From Flavobacterium hydatis (GTDB taxonomy: Bacteria; Bacteroidota; Bacteroidia; Flavobacteriales; Flavobacteriaceae), in assembly GCF_000737695.1 (NCBI RefSeq), contig NZ_JPRM01000003.1:248001-312000 (forward strand): 64,000 bases of DNA. The letters are read 5' to 3'. Every line of letters starts with the position of its first letter. The stretch's first letter is position 1. Of this stretch, positions 27,546-36,503 are shown in pieces. The translations under genes were made by a program, and so were the position numbers. The notes beneath the pieces were generated by a model. The model saw nothing but the letters and a program-made list of their open reading frames with translations. It was not told where the DNA came from and did not search any database.

Positions 27546-29813
27546 TCAATTCAAACTTGCTTTAAACATTCGTAATTCGTCCCAAGTAAATTTCTCTCCG
27601 TGCTTCTCTTTCAATCCGTTAAGAGATTCTTCCTGATAGAATTGGAAAGCTTCTTTTAAAGCCGATATTTTATCAGCCGGCAACACATCATTTACCGAAA
27701 TAACTTTCGTTTGAATCAGTTTTACCAAATGAGATTCAATGGTTTGAGTTGTAAGTTTACGAATATTAGCAATATCTTTTATAGACATTTTTTCCTGCCA
27801 TAACTCATACGTTTCTTCGACAGTAGATTTTTTAACCGTTTTTTCTTTCGGTTTTTTAGATGAATAACGTTCCACAGGTTCGTCATCATCCAATAAATCT
27901 CCATTTTTACTTTTAAAATTATCCCGAATTATGATCGTTTTCTTACACTTGTAATTTTTGATCTCTGGCGATGTTAATTTCTCTTTAGAGATCGTATCTC
28001 CAGCAACAACCGTTTCTATCAATAAACGGGCTTTCATTAGGCGTAAAACGGCTTTTGTTTGCAACTCCTCTAACAAAACTAATTCATCATAAAAAGCCTT
28101 CACTTTTTTGAGACGCTGAATTTCTTCGATTTTGTATAAAAGTTCATAAACTAAATCATCCATAGGTTTCATGAAATATCCGTAAGCAGCTTCTATTCGC
28201 TCAGAAACATGAATCAAATCGACCGTTTCGTTATTAAAAATTTTATTAAGCTGAACAATGAATTTTATAGCTGGATCTACAAGCGATTCTATTATCAAAG
28301 TTTGTTTTTTTGCCCATAAAGCATGCTTAGCTTTTTCTGAACTTTCAGACTTTTCGTTGTAGCTGTATTGATGATTGCGCCATTCTTGTGCCAAATTAGC
28401 CCAATCAAAACTGTTAGCCAGATACTTATGAATAAAATTCTTAGTTTCGAAGTGTAAAGAATTCTTCAATAATTCTTCCGAAGCTTTATTCAAAGCATAA
28501 TCCATCACATCCTGATCGTTAGAAATACCATTCATGCGCAGCGGAGAAAGCAAAATAAGCCCATTTAAGGAACGTAAACGTGATAATGCCACATACGCCT
28601 GTCCGGGAAGAAAAACTTGCGATACATCGAGCGCTGCTTTGTCAAAAGTTAATCCTTGGCTTTTATGAACCGTAATTGCCCAAGCGAGCTTGATCGGATA
28701 TTGCACAAAAGTTCCCAAAACCTCCTCCTCTATTTCTTGAGTCATTTCGTCGACTTTGTATCGAATATTTTGCCATTCGTATTTTTCGACTTCAATGGTT
28801 TTATTCTCCTCAGGAAAATGAACCATGATTTCCTGGCTCGAAAGGGATTTTATCACGCCCATTTTTCCGTTGAAATAATTTTTATCAAAAGACAAATCAT
28901 TCTTCACAAACATAATCTGAGCGCCAACCTTAAGCTGAAGATTTGGGTCTAGTGGGTAAATTTTTTCAGGAAAATCACCAACAATATCAGGAAAATAATT
29001 ATGCATTTTACCTTTCAAATCATTGATAGCCTGATTATTGATTGCGTCTGCCTTAGCATTATGTGTAGTAAGAGTTATATAACCCGGGTTGTTTTTTAAG
29101 TCGAAATCTGGTTGAACGTACTGATTTAGACTCTGAATATCTTGTGGTGTTATTTGGTTGTTTCTCAGATTATTCAATACTGAAATAAACGAATCATCAG
29201 TCTGACGAAAGATCTTAGACAACTCAATGTACAAAGGTGGATTTTGTTGAATTACATGCGAATGGAAAAAGAATTTTCCGCGGTAATACGTTCTCAAAGT
29301 GCGCCATTCTTCATCACGAATTACTGGAGGCAATTGCAATAAATCGCCAATAAATAATACCTGAACTCCACCAAATGGTTGGCTACTTTTACGAACAGTT
29401 TGCATCATAAAATCCATAGCGTCAAGTAAATCGGCACGCAACATACTGACTTCATCAATAACCAAAAGTTCCATATTCCTGATAACAGAACGTTTCACAT
29501 TATTCATTTTAAAATGCCTGCGCAACGTTGCCTTCGTTTCAAACTTAGTAGTTTCTGAGAATTGCGGCGAAGAATTATCTGGTATAAAACCTGCAAATGG
29601 TAACTGAAACATCGAGTGAATCGTAACCCCACCAGCATTAAGCGCAGCAATACCTGTAGGTGCCACTACCACAGTGTTTTTATGTGTTGTTTCGATAATT
29701 TCGCGCAACAATGTAGTCTTACCAGTTCCGGCTTTTCCTGTAAGAAAAATAGAACGTTGTGTCTGGTTTATAAACTGTAGCGTATAGGAAGCTACTTCGG
29801 AAATATTTTGCAT
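27546..29813 (-). CDS. Pif1/RecD-type ATP-dependent helicase with C-terminal HTH
   Basis: The protein has 755 residues. Walker A is GKAGTGKTTL at about 26-35; Walker B is LLVIDEVSMLRADLLD; QLPPV and FRQTD follow; the C-terminal helicase motif is TVHKSQGLTFDKA, then YVALSRL. A coiled region follows, and the last 90 residues look like a helicase-associated HTH domain (YELWQEKMSIKDIANIRKLTTQ is the helix pair). It is predicted to unwind DNA 5'-3' in repair or at stalled forks. The family is common in Bacteroidetes as a fused Pif1-HTH protein. Confidence 0.88.
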   Translation of the reverse strand: MQNISEVASYTLQFINQTQRSIFLTGKAGTGKTTLLREIIETTHKNTVVVAPTGIAALNAGGVTIHSMFQLPFAGFIPDNSSPQFSETTKFETKATLRRHFKMNNVKRSVIRNMELLVIDEVSMLRADLLDAMDFMMQTVRKSSQPFGGVQVLFIGDLLQLPPVIRDEEWRTLRTYYRGKFFFHSHVIQQNPPLYIELSKIFRQTDDSFISVLNNLRNNQITPQDIQSLNQYVQPDFDLKNNPGYITLTTHNAKADAINNQAINDLKGKMHNYFPDIVGDFPEKIYPLDPNLQLKVGAQIMFVKNDLSFDKNYFNGKMGVIKSLSSQEIMVHFPEENKTIEVEKYEWQNIRYKVDEMTQEIEEEVLGTFVQYPIKLAWAITVHKSQGLTFDKAALDVSQVFLPGQAYVALSRLRSLNGLILLSPLRMNGISNDQDVMDYALNKASEELLKNSLHFETKNFIHKYLANSFDWANLAQEWRNHQYSYNEKSESSEKAKHALWAKKQTLIIESLVDPAIKFIVQLNKIFNNETVDLIHVSERIEAAYGYFMKPMDDLVYELLYKIEEIQRLKKVKAFYDELVLLEELQTKAVLRLMKARLLIETVVAGDTISKEKLTSPEIKNYKCKKTIIIRDNFKSKNGDLLDDDEPVERYSSKKPKEKTVKKSTVEETYELWQEKMSIKDIANIRKLTTQTIESHLVKLIQTKVISVNDVLPADKISALKEAFQFYQEESLNGLKEKHGEKFTWDELRMFKASLN

Positions 29814-29922
29814 TAGGCTTGTATTTTAGAAAAGAAAAAACTCGAAATTCTAGTTAGAAATTCATTTTGCAAAAGTAGAAGAACATATCGAGTTAAAAAT
29901 CTAATTATAGATAATTTATAAT

Positions 29923-29954
29923 AAAAAAAGCCTATATCGTTGTGGATATAGGCT
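29923..29954 (-). terminator. Intrinsic terminator after the OmpH-like gene
   Basis: Stem AGCCTATATC (29954-29945) and GATATAGGCT (29938-29929) with a 6-nt loop, followed by seven T on the minus strand. Confidence 0.9.
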
Positions 29955-29978
29955 TCAAAAATAGTTTCTTAATTTTTA

Positions 29979-30566
29979 TTATTTTTTTGCTGTCGCTGTA
30001 TCTTTTGCTTTAGCGTCAGATTTAGTATCTAGCTTTGTACCAGCTTTATAATTGTCATTCAAAGCTTTAACGATATCTTTTGTAATATCATATTTGTCTT
30101 CAGCATATAAAATTGATGCTGCATCACCTGTACCGTAAATGTAAGAATACCCTTTTTCTTTACCGTAATTCTTGATGAATTTTTTAACTCCAGTAACCAA
30201 AGTATCCATTTCGGCACCGCTTTCTTGTTGCAATTGTTGAGCTAATGCTTGTTGTGCATACCCTAATTGTTGTTCTCTTTTTTGTAACTCAGCACCTCTT
30301 TGTTGTGCCCATGCTTGACCATTGGCTTGTGCCTGACTTTGGAAATTAGCAGCATCTTGTTTAAAACGAGTAATCTCGGCTTGAAGCTGTCTCCCTTTTT
30401 CCTCTGCTTGTGCTTTGTATTTAGCTTCAAGGTCTTTTGCTTCTGTGTACTCTTTCATTAAAACTGAAGTGTCAACGTAAGCTGTTTTTACTTCTTTAAC
30501 TTCTGCCGTTTTGTTACAAGCAACAACTGAAATTGAAAGTGCGATAATTACTAATGCTTTTTTCAT
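29979..30566 (-). CDS. OmpH/Skp-like periplasmic chaperone lipoprotein
   Basis: The protein has 195 residues. A lipoprotein signal ends at VVACN, so Cys 17 is likely lipidated. The rest matches the OmpH (Skp) family: an N-terminal strand (KTAYVDTSVLMKEY), a long helical arm (YKAQAEEKGRQLQAEITRFK to LAQQLQQES), and the closing strands (GYSYIYGTGDAASILYAEDKYDITKDIVKALN). Skp trimers carry unfolded outer-membrane proteins. A Thr/Lys/Ala-rich tail follows the domain. The family normally has a cleaved signal without lipid; the lipobox form is frequent in Bacteroidetes. Confidence 0.88.
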   Translation of the reverse strand: MKKALVIIALSISVVACNKTAEVKEVKTAYVDTSVLMKEYTEAKDLEAKYKAQAEEKGRQLQAEITRFKQDAANFQSQAQANGQAWAQQRGAELQKREQQLGYAQQALAQQLQQESGAEMDTLVTGVKKFIKNYGKEKGYSYIYGTGDAASILYAEDKYDITKDIVKALNDNYKAGTKLDTKSDAKAKDTATAKK

Positions 30567-30813
30567 TTTGTTAATTTCTATTTTTTTTAAAGTATGAAAG
30601 ACAAAAATATAAAAAAATCAATAGCACCGACATAAAGTTTAAAAAATGCTCGATTTTTCTAGTATCAATTTTTGTTATCAAACCCCGATTTTATATAATT
30701 TACTGCTATTAATATTGGATTTATTAGCTCTTTTTTAAGAGACTTTCTTAAAAAGGGAATACAAAGACATATTTACAACCTAAAACGTCCCGTAAAGGGC
30801 TTAAAAATGCTTT

Positions 30814-31662
30814 TTACTTGTTTTTTAAGACGTAAATGTGCGATGAATATTCTAAAGTTCGTTTTGCTTTCCAATTTGACTTTAATCCGATAAAAAACGC
30901 CGATAGATAATTCATTTTTCCAGTTTTGTATTTTTCCGAAAGTAGGCTCACATAAAACGAATCAAATTTCATCGGAAGAATTTTTTCGAGGCGCATATCT
31001 ACTTTTTCAAAAAGAGACTGAATTGCTTTTTTCGAGAAATGCCAAAAATGAATTGGCACATCATAAGCCGCCCAAAAAGTTTTATAATGATTTGCATCAA
31101 AAGATTTGAAATTTGGAACTGCTACAATTAACGTTCCAGTTGGCTTTAATAATCGCTTCAATTCCTGAATTTGAAATTCTAAATTTGGAACGTGTTCCAA
31201 AACATGCCACATCGTAATTACGTCGAAAGAATTATTTTCTAAGTCGCTAATTTTTTCAACAAAAGAAATTCCTTTTTTAATTGCAATAGATTTAGCTCTA
31301 TCACTTGGTTCTACTCCAACAGTATTCCAGCCATTCTCTTTTGCCGTTAATAAAAAATCTCCGGTTCCAGCACCAATATCTAAAATTCTTCCCTTTTGAG
31401 GATTTTCAGAATTAATCAAATTCAACTTATTTTTTAAAGCGATATTTTTTACAATGTGATATGCTTTTTCAAATAACGAACGTTTGTTATCTGTGTGCGA
31501 AATATAATCTTCGCTTTCATAATATTTCCCCAGGTTATTTTCATCAGGTTGAGGAGATGTAATTAGCATGTCCAAAGTTTCATCATAATACAATTCAAAA
31601 GTTTCTTTAGAAACAGAATGATCTTTTACAGTAAGAAAATGTTTTTTGTTTAAAACGTCCAT
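30814..31662 (-). CDS. Class I SAM-dependent methyltransferase
   Basis: The protein has 282 residues from ATG 31662 (MDVLNKKHFLTVKDHSVSKE); ATG 31695 would add eleven low-complexity residues. The N-terminal zinc-less head (FELYYDETLDMLITSPQP) is followed by the Rossmann fold: motif I ILDIGAGTGDFL, acidic loop VGVEPSD, motif WHVLEHVPNLEFQIQELKRLLKPTG, and post-motif GTLIVAVPNFKSFDA. The acceptor is not predictable from the sequence; this Methyltransf_23-type family includes enzymes acting on small molecules and sugars. It is followed by no obvious partner gene. Confidence 0.82.
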   Translation of the reverse strand: MDVLNKKHFLTVKDHSVSKETFELYYDETLDMLITSPQPDENNLGKYYESEDYISHTDNKRSLFEKAYHIVKNIALKNKLNLINSENPQKGRILDIGAGTGDFLLTAKENGWNTVGVEPSDRAKSIAIKKGISFVEKISDLENNSFDVITMWHVLEHVPNLEFQIQELKRLLKPTGTLIVAVPNFKSFDANHYKTFWAAYDVPIHFWHFSKKAIQSLFEKVDMRLEKILPMKFDSFYVSLLSEKYKTGKMNYLSAFFIGLKSNWKAKRTLEYSSHIYVLKNK

Positions 31663-31761
31663 TTTATAATTATTGGTATTTTGGTTTAATTTCACAGCAA
31701 ACCCTAAAAACGAATTTTATCATTTTTAGGGCATACTGTATTTAATTTTTAATTTTTCTCT

Positions 31762-32226
31762 TTAACGCTTCCAATTTATTTTGACAGCCGATATCTTTTC
31801 GTTTTCAATTCTTGTTTCAGCACAAACTGTAAATCCATTTTTTACATAAAACAACAATGGAGATTTATATGGCGCTGCATTTTTTTTAATTTCATTTTCG
31901 TGGTCTATAACCCAACCATTCAAATTATCCTTATTCTTTTTTAATTCTTCAATTAAAAAAGAACCTTTCCCTCTTCCATGAATTTGACTGTTGACAATAA
32001 TTGCAAACCAATCTTCATTATCTCTCAAAAAAGCAAACGCCCATCCTTGAATTATATTCTCATCATTCATTAAAAAATGATGTTTTACATCCGACAAACT
32101 ATTTAAATACAAATCAAAATCATGAATTGTTTGATGATTTAAATTCTTTGTATATTCATTGTTCCAAAGTTGCAATAAGCTTTCTTTCTGTTCTAACGAT
32201 AAAACTTCTCCTTGAACTATCTTCAT
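31762..32226 (-). CDS. GNAT family N-acetyltransferase
   Basis: The protein has 154 residues. The acetyl-CoA binding motif A is visible as IHGRGKGSFLIEELKK (R/Q-x-x-G-x-G/A). The preceding strand is DWFAIIVNSQ and the C-terminal strand-helix is LLFYVKNGFTVCAETRIE. It transfers an acetyl group from acetyl-CoA to an amine; the substrate cannot be inferred. It lies immediately beside the parS-like cluster; I see no functional connection. Confidence 0.78.
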   Translation of the reverse strand: MKIVQGEVLSLEQKESLLQLWNNEYTKNLNHQTIHDFDLYLNSLSDVKHHFLMNDENIIQGWAFAFLRDNEDWFAIIVNSQIHGRGKGSFLIEELKKNKDNLNGWVIDHENEIKKNAAPYKSPLLFYVKNGFTVCAETRIENEKISAVKINWKR

Positions 32227-32280
32227 AATCTAAAAAATTAAAAACGCAATACATTCAATAAATTCAATGCTTCCCAAAGT

Positions 32281-32296
32281 AGTTTCACGTGGAACA
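32281..32296. other. parS-like ParB site 1
   Basis: AGTTTCACGTGGAACA: matches the ParB parS palindrome (B. subtilis type TGTTTCACGTGAAACA) with a CACGTG centre. Confidence 0.75.
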
Positions 32297-32390
32297 GTTC
32301 GATTATAGATTTGAGATATTAGATTTTAGATTGGTGAACTAACCGTTTAACTAAAAATAAAAAATCATCAAATTCAACTCTTCTCAATGT

Positions 32391-32406
32391 AGTTTCACGT
32401 GGAACG
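32391..32406. other. parS-like ParB site 2
   Basis: AGTTTCACGTGGAACG, 110 bp after site 1, inside the same repeating unit. Confidence 0.72.
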
Positions 32407-32501
32407 TACAATTTAAGATTGTAGAATATAGATTTTAGATTACAGTTACGATACGTACAAAAAATCAATTCTCATTCAAAAAAAATAATACTTCGCAAAG
32501 G

Positions 32502-32517
32502 AGTTTCACGTGGAACC
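32502..32517. other. parS-like ParB site 3
   Basis: AGTTTCACGTGGAACC, 111 bp after site 2. Confidence 0.72.
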
Positions 32518-32604
32518 GTTTGATTTTAGATATTAGATTTTAGATTGCAGAACTAACCGTTGAACTAAAAAGAAATACACAACAAATTCAATATATCACA
32601 AAGT

Positions 32605-32620
32605 AGTTTCACGTGGAACG
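32605..32620. other. parS-like ParB site 4
   Basis: AGTTTCACGTGGAACG, 103 bp after site 3. Confidence 0.72.
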
Positions 32621-33100
32621 TACAATTTTTAGATTTCTTATATTAGATTACAAAACTAACTCTTCAACCAAAAATTATCAAGCCTGGTTCTATCCTATTC
32701 ACATTCCAGAAAACAATTCATCAAAATCAGGTAACAATCATATCTCTTATCAAATGCTCCTCAAGCAAACTCTAAATAAATATCATACGAAGATATCAAT
32801 TCAGATCGGAAAAAACATGCTTTAGTAAGCTTCAATCACACAAAAAATCAAGAATTTCAAAACATTTCTTTACTATTCTAATTTGCAGAAACAATTCTAA
32901 AAACGCTGTCGAAATGCATCTTTCGTTATCATTTTTAAAACAATCAAAAAAAAGCTAACATTCGGCAAATGTATAAAATCAGATTAAAGAAATCATTTTA
33001 ATTTAAAACATAAATTATTCTTTAAACACAAGAACATACAATGCGGACTCAATCCTACTTAAACTTAAAAAAAAAACATAAAAATCAATTACCCACAGTG

Positions 33101-33229
33101 TTTGTCATTTCAACCAAGGATACGAGAATAGTGAACGGGCGAAGTAAATCTTCATGAGTAATTATAAAAAAGCTAGAACTCACATTGCAGAGTTTCTTGT
33201 GGAGATTTCTCCTTCGTCGAAATGACAAA
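33101..33229. repeat. Palindromic element, copy B (degenerate)
   Basis: The right end 33203-33228 differs from copy A by one base (GAAATGACAA instead of GAAAAGACAA). The left end (TTGTCATTTCAACCAAGGA) is partly decayed. It lies inside the parS-rich region. Confidence 0.75.
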
Positions 33230-33901
33230 CTGTATAGATAATTACCTTTTATAAAAAATTTGCGCTTTACGATAAATTTATCCGATACTGTATTATAGAA
33301 TTTTCCTTAACTAAATGATGTTGGTTTCGGCACTAAAAAGTAAAATTTTAAAACAAAATTGCTCAAAATTTTCAATTTCGATTAAAATACTCATTCATTA
33401 TCTATAAAATTACTCCTGATTAAATTCAAAAATCCATAACGTAGTTTCACAACAAAACTAATTTAAGATTACAATTCAGTTGAGTTAATCCAAAACTTCT
33501 AATACTTTTTAGAAATTTCATTTAAAACAATTCAAAAAACAATCAATTGCAACAATGTATCAATTTAGATTAAACGATACATTTTTAAATTAAAAAGACT
33601 GCTTTTATAGAAAAGGAAGAATATTAAAACTAACTACTACCCTATTTTAAATTCAGTTTAGAGAATACAAATACAATCTAGGTGATTCAATTAGTTTATG
33701 AAGCGAGAAAATTCTAAAACAAATTCATATTTACATAAAGTAAAAAATCAATTTCGAGTTTATGAATCATATCACGCCGTTATAAATAATTATAATTACA
33801 TCGTAAATTCTAAACATTTTTTTAAAAAGAAGAAAGAAACTTTAGATTATGGAATAATTTCTAAATCTAAAAACCTCAATAGAATCAACGTTTAACAAAG
33901 T

Positions 33902-33917
33902 AGTTTCACGTGGAACA
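33902..33917. other. parS-like ParB site 5
   Basis: AGTTTCACGTGGAACA, again preceded by the AACAAAGT phrase seen before other sites. Confidence 0.74.
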
Positions 33918-34054
33918 TTTTAATTTGTATTGAAGAATATCTATTTTAGATTGCTGACCCAAGCTCGATGTTATTATACTAAGTCAAAACATATAATACT
34001 CTATCGAATAAATTTATTACAAAACAGTTTTTCCATATAATAAATCACCCACAC

Positions 34055-34182
34055 TGTTTGTGATTTTAGAGAACCGAGCGATAGCAAACAGCCGAAGTAA
34101 ATCTCAGCAAGAGACTCGGCAACGAAAATCTTAGCTTTAAAGAGTTACTCATGAAGATTTCTCCTTCGTCAAAATGACAAGA
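34055..34182. repeat. Palindromic element, copy C (degenerate)
   Basis: The right end 34155-34180 (AGATTTCTCCTTCGTCAAAA core) matches copies A and B; the left end is strongly decayed. Copies B and C share the flanking phrase CCCACA(G/C)TGTTTGT. Confidence 0.7.
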
Positions 34183-34409
34183 TTGTGTTATAATTTTACG
34201 GTTTTACGCGCTTACATATTAATACAGTTTTCTAAAAAACTTAACTTAATAACATTATCTGAAGTCTTGAAGAGATTACAGAACTTTATCTTTAATCAAA
34301 AGGAATACTCATCAAACATAATAGCAGACAGATTCTGTTTGCGGGAATACTAAATTTCAGAATAATCTATAAACAGAAAAACCCCAACAAAGTCGGGGCT
34401 TAACAAAGT

Positions 34410-34425
34410 AGTTTCACGTGGAACA
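34410..34425. other. parS-like ParB site 6
   Basis: AGTTTCACGTGGAACA, 57 bp downstream of the mnmG stop. A short GC hairpin (CCCC..GGGG, 34382-34398) lies between the site and the palindromic element to its left. Confidence 0.74.
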
Positions 34426-34481
34426 TATTATTTTTAGATTGTATTATAAAACTAAACTCTACAATCTGGAATCTGCAATTA

Positions 34482-36353
34482 TTATCTTCCCATGTAAATA
34501 AGTAAAACAGATATATCACTTGGTGAAACTCCGCTAACTCTTGAAGCTTGAGAAATCGTAACAGGACGAATCTTGCTCAGTTTCTGCTTCGCCTCTATCG
34601 ACATAGATTTGATTTTATTATAATCAAAGTTTTCAGGGATTTTCATCTCTTCTAATCTCGTAAGCTTATCAGCATTATTTCTTTCTTTTTCGATATAACC
34701 TGAATACTTAACTTGAATTTCGGCTTGTTCCAGAATTTCCTGATCTAAGTCGTTTTCATTGATATACTCTTTAACCTTCTCAAACTTTAATATATCCTCC
34801 AAATCTATTTGCGGACGAGAGAAAACTTTAAACATTTTATCTCCTTGAGAAATCAAAGCAGTTCCTTTTGATTCTAAAATAGGATTTGCTTCTGCAACAG
34901 AAACACTCGTTTCTTTAAAGAAAGCAACCATTTTTTCAGATTCATTTAGTTTATGTTCCATTCTACGTAAACGTTTCTCCGAAGCCAAACCTATTTCATA
35001 TGACATTGGTGTTAATCTGAAATCGGCATTATCTTGACGTAACAAAGTTCTATACTCTGCGCGAGAAGTAAACATACGATATGGTTCTTCTGTTCCTTTC
35101 GTAATTAGGTCATCTATTAAAACACCAATATACGCTTCGTCGCGTTTTAAAATTAATGGAGCTTTTTCGTGTACTTTTAAATGCGCATTTATCCCTGCCA
35201 TCAAACCTTGCGAAGCTGCTTCTTCATATCCTGTTGTTCCGTTTATCTGTCCAGCAAAATATAAACCTTCGACTAATTTAGTTTCAAGCGTATGCTTTAA
35301 TTGTGTTGGCGGAAAGTAATCATATTCGATTGCATAACCTGGACGGAAAAATTTCACGTTCTCAAAACCTACAACTGTACGCAACGCTTTAAACTGAATA
35401 TCCTCTGGCAAAGAAGTTGAAAAACCGTTTACATAAACCTCACAAGTATTCCAGCCTTCAGGCTCTACAAATAATTGGTGACGTTCTTTATCAGCAAAAC
35501 GATTAATTTTATCTTCGATAGATGGACAATATCTTGGGCCAATACTTTTTATTCTTCCGTTAAACATTGGCGAACGATCAAAACCTGATCTCAAAATATC
35601 ATGCACATCTAGCGATGTGTATGTCATATGACAAGACCTTTGGTGAACCAAAGGTGAAGTAACATCCGAGTATGAAAACTTATCTGGCTTAGCATCTCCC
35701 TTTTCTTCGTTCATTTTAGAATAATCCAAAGAACGCCCATCCACTCGTGGAGGCGTTCCAGTTTTCATTCTTCCAGATTCAAAACCTGCCTGAACTAAAT
35801 CTTCGGTGATTCCGTATGCAGCACTTTCGCCTGCTCTACCTCCACCGAATTGTTTGTCTCCGATATGAATCAATCCATTCAGGAAAGTTCCGTTTGTCAA
35901 GACAACCGATTTGGAACGAATTTCAACTCCAAGTGAAGTTCTGATTCCTTTTATCTTTCCATTCTCGATAATCAAACCTTTCACCATTTCTTGGTAGAAA
36001 TCAAGATTTGGAGTTCCCTCCAACATCATTCTCCATTCTTCGGCAAAGCGCATTCGGTCACTTTGAACCCTTGGCGACCACATTGCAGGTCCTTTGGATT
36101 TGTTCAACATCTTAAATTGAATTGCCGTGCGGTCGGAAACGATTCCTGAATATCCGCCGAGCGCATCAATCTCACGCACGATTTGTCCTTTTGCAATTCC
36201 TCCCATCGCTGGGTTGCACGACATCTGTGCGATGTTTTGCAAACTCATTGTTACAAGCAAAGTTTTAGACCCAAGATTCGCGGCCGCTGCCGCGGCCTCC
36301 GAGCCGGCATGTCCTGCGCCAACTACAATAACATCGTATTCTTCTAAAAACAT
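34482..36353 (-). CDS. mnmG: tRNA uridine-5-carboxymethylaminomethyl modification enzyme MnmG (GidA)
   Basis: The protein has 623 residues. FAD-binding starts at VVGAGHAGSEAAAAAANLG, then MSCNPAMGGIAKGQIVREID, GGRAGESAAYG, GTPPRVDGRS, QINGTTGYEEAASQGL and the C-terminal tRNA-binding domain ending ASRVSGVSPSDISVLLIYM. With MnmE it modifies the wobble uridine of several tRNAs. The gene is often near oriC in bacteria, and here it is bracketed by parS-like sites on both sides, one 57 bp after its stop and two 70-125 bp before its start. Confidence 0.96.
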   Translation of the reverse strand: MFLEEYDVIVVGAGHAGSEAAAAAANLGSKTLLVTMSLQNIAQMSCNPAMGGIAKGQIVREIDALGGYSGIVSDRTAIQFKMLNKSKGPAMWSPRVQSDRMRFAEEWRMMLEGTPNLDFYQEMVKGLIIENGKIKGIRTSLGVEIRSKSVVLTNGTFLNGLIHIGDKQFGGGRAGESAAYGITEDLVQAGFESGRMKTGTPPRVDGRSLDYSKMNEEKGDAKPDKFSYSDVTSPLVHQRSCHMTYTSLDVHDILRSGFDRSPMFNGRIKSIGPRYCPSIEDKINRFADKERHQLFVEPEGWNTCEVYVNGFSTSLPEDIQFKALRTVVGFENVKFFRPGYAIEYDYFPPTQLKHTLETKLVEGLYFAGQINGTTGYEEAASQGLMAGINAHLKVHEKAPLILKRDEAYIGVLIDDLITKGTEEPYRMFTSRAEYRTLLRQDNADFRLTPMSYEIGLASEKRLRRMEHKLNESEKMVAFFKETSVSVAEANPILESKGTALISQGDKMFKVFSRPQIDLEDILKFEKVKEYINENDLDQEILEQAEIQVKYSGYIEKERNNADKLTRLEEMKIPENFDYNKIKSMSIEAKQKLSKIRPVTISQASRVSGVSPSDISVLLIYMGR

Positions 36354-36422
36354 TTTTTGATATGGATTTTTTTCTGAATGCTTCGCATTCGAAACAACTC
36401 AGAAACAAATTAAAATTATTCG

Positions 36423-36438
36423 TGTTCCACGTGGAACA
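36423..36438. other. parS-like ParB site 7 (perfect palindrome)
   Basis: TGTTCCACGTGGAACA is a perfect 16-bp palindrome, 70 bp upstream of mnmG. The same sequence serves as parS in Pseudomonas. Confidence 0.85.
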
Positions 36439-36462
36439 CATAAAGTAAAAACTAAAATTACA

Positions 36463-36478
36463 TGTTCCACGTGGAACA
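36463..36478. other. parS-like ParB site 8 (perfect palindrome)
   Basis: A second perfect TGTTCCACGTGGAACA, 40 bp from site 7 (about four helical turns, so on the same face of DNA). Confidence 0.85.
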
Positions 36479-36503
36479 TGTAATCAAAAAAAGAGAAATC
36501 TAA

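Larger units (their letters stand above)
32227..34481. other. 2.2-kb gene-free region with six parS-like sites; candidate centromere/origin region
   Basis: No convincing gene is present; the two small ORFs here (32613-32825, 33698-33895) have no signal, motif or family and low-complexity AT-rich translations. The region contains four tandem units of 103-111 bp, each with one 14-bp core GTTTCACGTGGAAC, two further sites, one decayed half site (33442-33450) and two copies of the palindromic element. I found no perfect TTATCCACA DnaA box. The sequence is otherwise AT-rich and unstructured. Confidence 0.6.

Noticed and set aside
33091..33100. TTACCCACAG and related CCCACA phrases as possible DnaA boxes.
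   Set aside because: They are not TTATCCACA, do not cluster, and recur as the flank of the palindromic element.
32613..33895. Small ORFs at 32613-32825 and 33698-33895 in the parS region.
   Set aside because: AT-rich low-complexity translations, no motif and no promoter; the first overlaps a parS-like site and the surrounding repeats. More likely non-coding.
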